The notes under the pieces are model-generated. The model had not been told where the DNA came from and did not search any database. It saw only the letters and a program-made list of their open reading frames with translations. The translations under genes were made by a program, and so were the position numbers. A stretch of DNA of 64,000 bases from RBG-16-57-11 sp964503145 (GTDB taxonomy: Bacteria > Chloroflexota > Anaerolineae > Anaerolineales > UBA4823): contig CAZCYV010000001.1 in NCBI GenBank assembly GCA_964503145.1, positions 620,001 through 684,000 of the forward strand. The letters run 5' to 3'. Of this stretch, positions 62,737 to 64,000 are shown one piece after another. Every line of letters starts with the position of its first letter. The stretch's first letter is position 1.

Positions 62737-63495
62737 CTATAACTCCGTATAGCGCGACTCGTCTAGCGCCTTGCGCAGGCGGTCTTCTTCGTTTTCCGGA
62801 GGGACAGGCGCTGCGCCGACCGCCTCCAGCTCCGCCGCCTCGGCAGCTCGCAGGGCAGAAAGCGGTTGGGCGGGCAGAACGCTCCACTTTCCGCAGAATG
62901 GGCAGCGCTCCAGCTTGCCCACCAGCAGGTTGGGCGAGAAGAAGTGACGCGAGAACGGCCGCCGACAGCGCGGGCAAATCGCCCCGCCGGCGAGGCCATA
63001 GCGGCGCGGCGCGCCGGCCGGCAACTCCTTGAGCCTGCCCGACACGGCAAAAGAGAGCGCAAAAGACAACCCCATCGCCCCCAACACGAGGATCAGCAAC
63101 GGCAAGACGATGCGCATGCCCGCCCGGAAGCCTTCGTTGGCAGAGACGAAATTGACCTGAACCGGCGGCGCGGTCACCTGCCTGCCCGCCGCAGTGTAGC
63201 CCACAGCGGACAGGGTGTGCTGGCCAAGCGGGTAGCTATCGGTGTGGAAGGCCAGCTCGAAAGGCGGCCCGAACGCTTCGCCCATTTGCTCGCCATCGAG
63301 ATAGAAGACCACCCGCTGCAAATCCGCCGGGCCGCTGGCGCGCAGGGTGAACGCTCCCTGGATATCGCCCATGCCCGAAGCGTAGCCGAAATTGCGCCGC
63401 AGGGTGAGGCGCAATTCGGCGTCTTGCTGCGCAAAGGCCAGCCGGGCGCTGCTAAAGACCAAAAATGCAAGGATGAGCAGAAGTCGCTTCCGCAT
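62737..63495 (-). CDS. Membrane protein with extracellular Ig-like domain and cytoplasmic zinc ribbon
   Basis: About 252 residues. Signal peptide RKRLLLILAFLVFSSARLAF. The outer part (25-130) reads like an Ig/invasin-type domain (LQRVVFYLDGEQMGEAFGPP, TLSAVGYTAAGRQVTAPPVQ). A membrane helix (IVLPLLILVLGAMGLSFALS) follows. The inner end has a zinc ribbon: ICPRCRRPFSRHFF and RCPFCGKWSVLPAQP. The frame opens at 63531, but GAGGGA selects ATG 63495. The lipoprotein gene starts at the stop codon, so the two are coupled. Function unknown. Confidence 0.68.
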   Translation of the reverse strand: MRKRLLLILAFLVFSSARLAFAQQDAELRLTLRRNFGYASGMGDIQGAFTLRASGPADLQRVVFYLDGEQMGEAFGPPFELAFHTDSYPLGQHTLSAVGYTAAGRQVTAPPVQVNFVSANEGFRAGMRIVLPLLILVLGAMGLSFALSFAVSGRLKELPAGAPRRYGLAGGAICPRCRRPFSRHFFSPNLLVGKLERCPFCGKWSVLPAQPLSALRAAEAAELEAVGAAPVPPENEEDRLRKALDESRYTEL

Positions 63496-63582
63496 GACTG
63501 TCCCTCGGGATTGCCTTTCAAAAGACGCCAAGGCTGTGCCGTTGGTTCCCGGCCCACTCCAGGGCCGCCTGAAGCCGCAGGG

Positions 63583-64000
63583 CTACTTCCAGCGCGTCAG
63601 GATCGTCTCGCGCTCGAATATCTGAGTAGATAGAAAGATCAAGATCACATCGATCAGCAGCAAGAAAGCCGCGCCGATCAAGACCAGGTCGCGGTTCAAG
63701 ACGAACAAACCCGCCATCTGGCCGAAGAACACTGCCAACAGCGGGATGATGAGCAACGCAGTGAGCTGTTCGGCGACGCGAGGATCGTTGACCCGCGAGG
63801 AGACGATGACGCTGAAGTTGACCGAAACCAGGGCCAGCAGCGGGCCGACCAGGAAGACCGCCGCCAGCCAGCGCAGGTCGAGCATAGCGGCGAACATCAC
63901 CGGGTTGCTGATCAGCAGGCGCGCCCCTAGGGCAAACAGCCCAAAGGCGGCGAAAGTCGCCAGGACCGCCGGCAACAGGGCGGCCAGGCTTTTGGCCAGC
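63583..64000 (-). CDS. ABC-2-type permease, C-terminal part (5' end outside window)
   Basis: The frame is open to the window edge and ends at 63583. About 138 residues visible, four membrane helices: LATFAAFGLFALGARLLIS, WLAAVFLVGPLLALVSVN, LTALLIIPLLAVFFGQM and LVLIGAAFLLLIDVILIFL. NFSVIVSSRVNDPRVAEQLT is the cytoplasmic loop of GldF/NatB-type ABC-2 permeases. It precedes the zinc-ribbon membrane gene by about 87 bases and may share its transcript. Confidence 0.72.
   Translation of the reverse strand, partial: LAKSLAALLPAVLATFAAFGLFALGARLLISNPVMFAAMLDLRWLAAVFLVGPLLALVSVNFSVIVSSRVNDPRVAEQLTALLIIPLLAVFFGQMAGLFVLNRDLVLIGAAFLLLIDVILIFLSTQIFERETILTRWK

Overview
The window looks like chromosome of a Gram-positive-like but phylogenetically deep bacterium, most likely a member of the Chloroflexota (Anaerolineae-like). 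This is an inference from several family habits: secreted proteins with long Pro/Thr linkers after the signal peptide, a C-terminal FLPLVIR tail on a secreted repeat protein, a roadblock/V4R/receiver operon, an ECF sigma factor paired with a DUF5667-type membrane protein, a membrane-bound HdrD-like iron-sulfur protein, and MenA. Most genes are GC-rich; a few blocks (about 33.0-39.8 kb and 42.7-45.9 kb) look visibly lower in GC and may be acquired.

Layout. 0-1.3 kb: DUF5667-like protein and ECF sigma factor (minus). 1.6-2.4 kb: rsmA. 2.4-6.3 kb: minus operon of roadblock, V4R, receiver with degenerate GGDEF, DPM1-like glycosyltransferase and MFS protein. 6.7-9.2 kb: SsuABC/NMT1-type ABC importer. 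9.2-10.1 kb: menA. 10.3-13.0 kb: L,D-transpeptidase and S41 protease. 13.2-15.2 kb: HdrD-like oxidoreductase. 15.2-20.7 kb: iron block with an MbfA-like ferritin/VIT1 protein, an FbpABC-type importer and a divergent DtxR/MntR regulator with palindromic operator candidates. 20.8-24.8 kb: nitrogen-catabolism operon (Asp/Glu-racemase family, Fcy1-like cytosine deaminase, nitroreductase remnant, L-serine dehydratase, CodA-like amidohydrolase). 25.2-30.7 kb: cell-envelope operon (histidine-kinase-like protein lacking its phospho-acceptor His, LysM/Pro-rich protein, LytR-CpsA-Psr protein, TIM-barrel/NTF2-like protein). 30.8-33.0 kb: tRNA-Leu(CAG), DivIC-like protein, initiator tRNA-Met, Sua5. 33.0-39.8 kb: amino-acid-permease remnant, then FtsX-type ABC exporter, a PEP-synthase-like protein and a divergent PlsY-like protein in one operon. 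39.8-42.7 kb: epimerase remnant and a delta-60-repeat secreted protein. 42.8-45.9 kb: RecQ-phosphoribosyltransferase fusion overlapping a DprA-like gene. 45.9-48.8 kb: DinG-type helicase/exonuclease. 48.8-51.0 kb: GyrI-like protein, SOS-box-like operators, a tail-anchored protein and a zinc-ribbon/TPR protein. 51.4-56.5 kb: GH57 and GH13 enzymes. 56.5-58.8 kb: GAF-PP2C phosphatase and rhomboid protease. 58.8-61.4 kb: an 841-bp duplicated sulfurtransferase gene, one copy without a start codon, around a DUF4397-like secreted protein. 61.4-64.0 kb: TolB-like lipoprotein, Ig/zinc-ribbon membrane protein and the 3' end of an ABC-2 permease.

The best candidate for an unusual system is the RecQ-PRTase/DprA pair at 42.8-45.9 kb. 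It combines the two domain types of the ShosTA anti-phage toxin-antitoxin module (as I recall it) with a RecQ helicase on the PRTase. The second candidate is the PlsY-like/PEP-synthase/ABC/double-FtsX operon at 33.3-39.8 kb, a combination I do not recognise as a described pathway. All readings are by eye; no database search or alignment was run.
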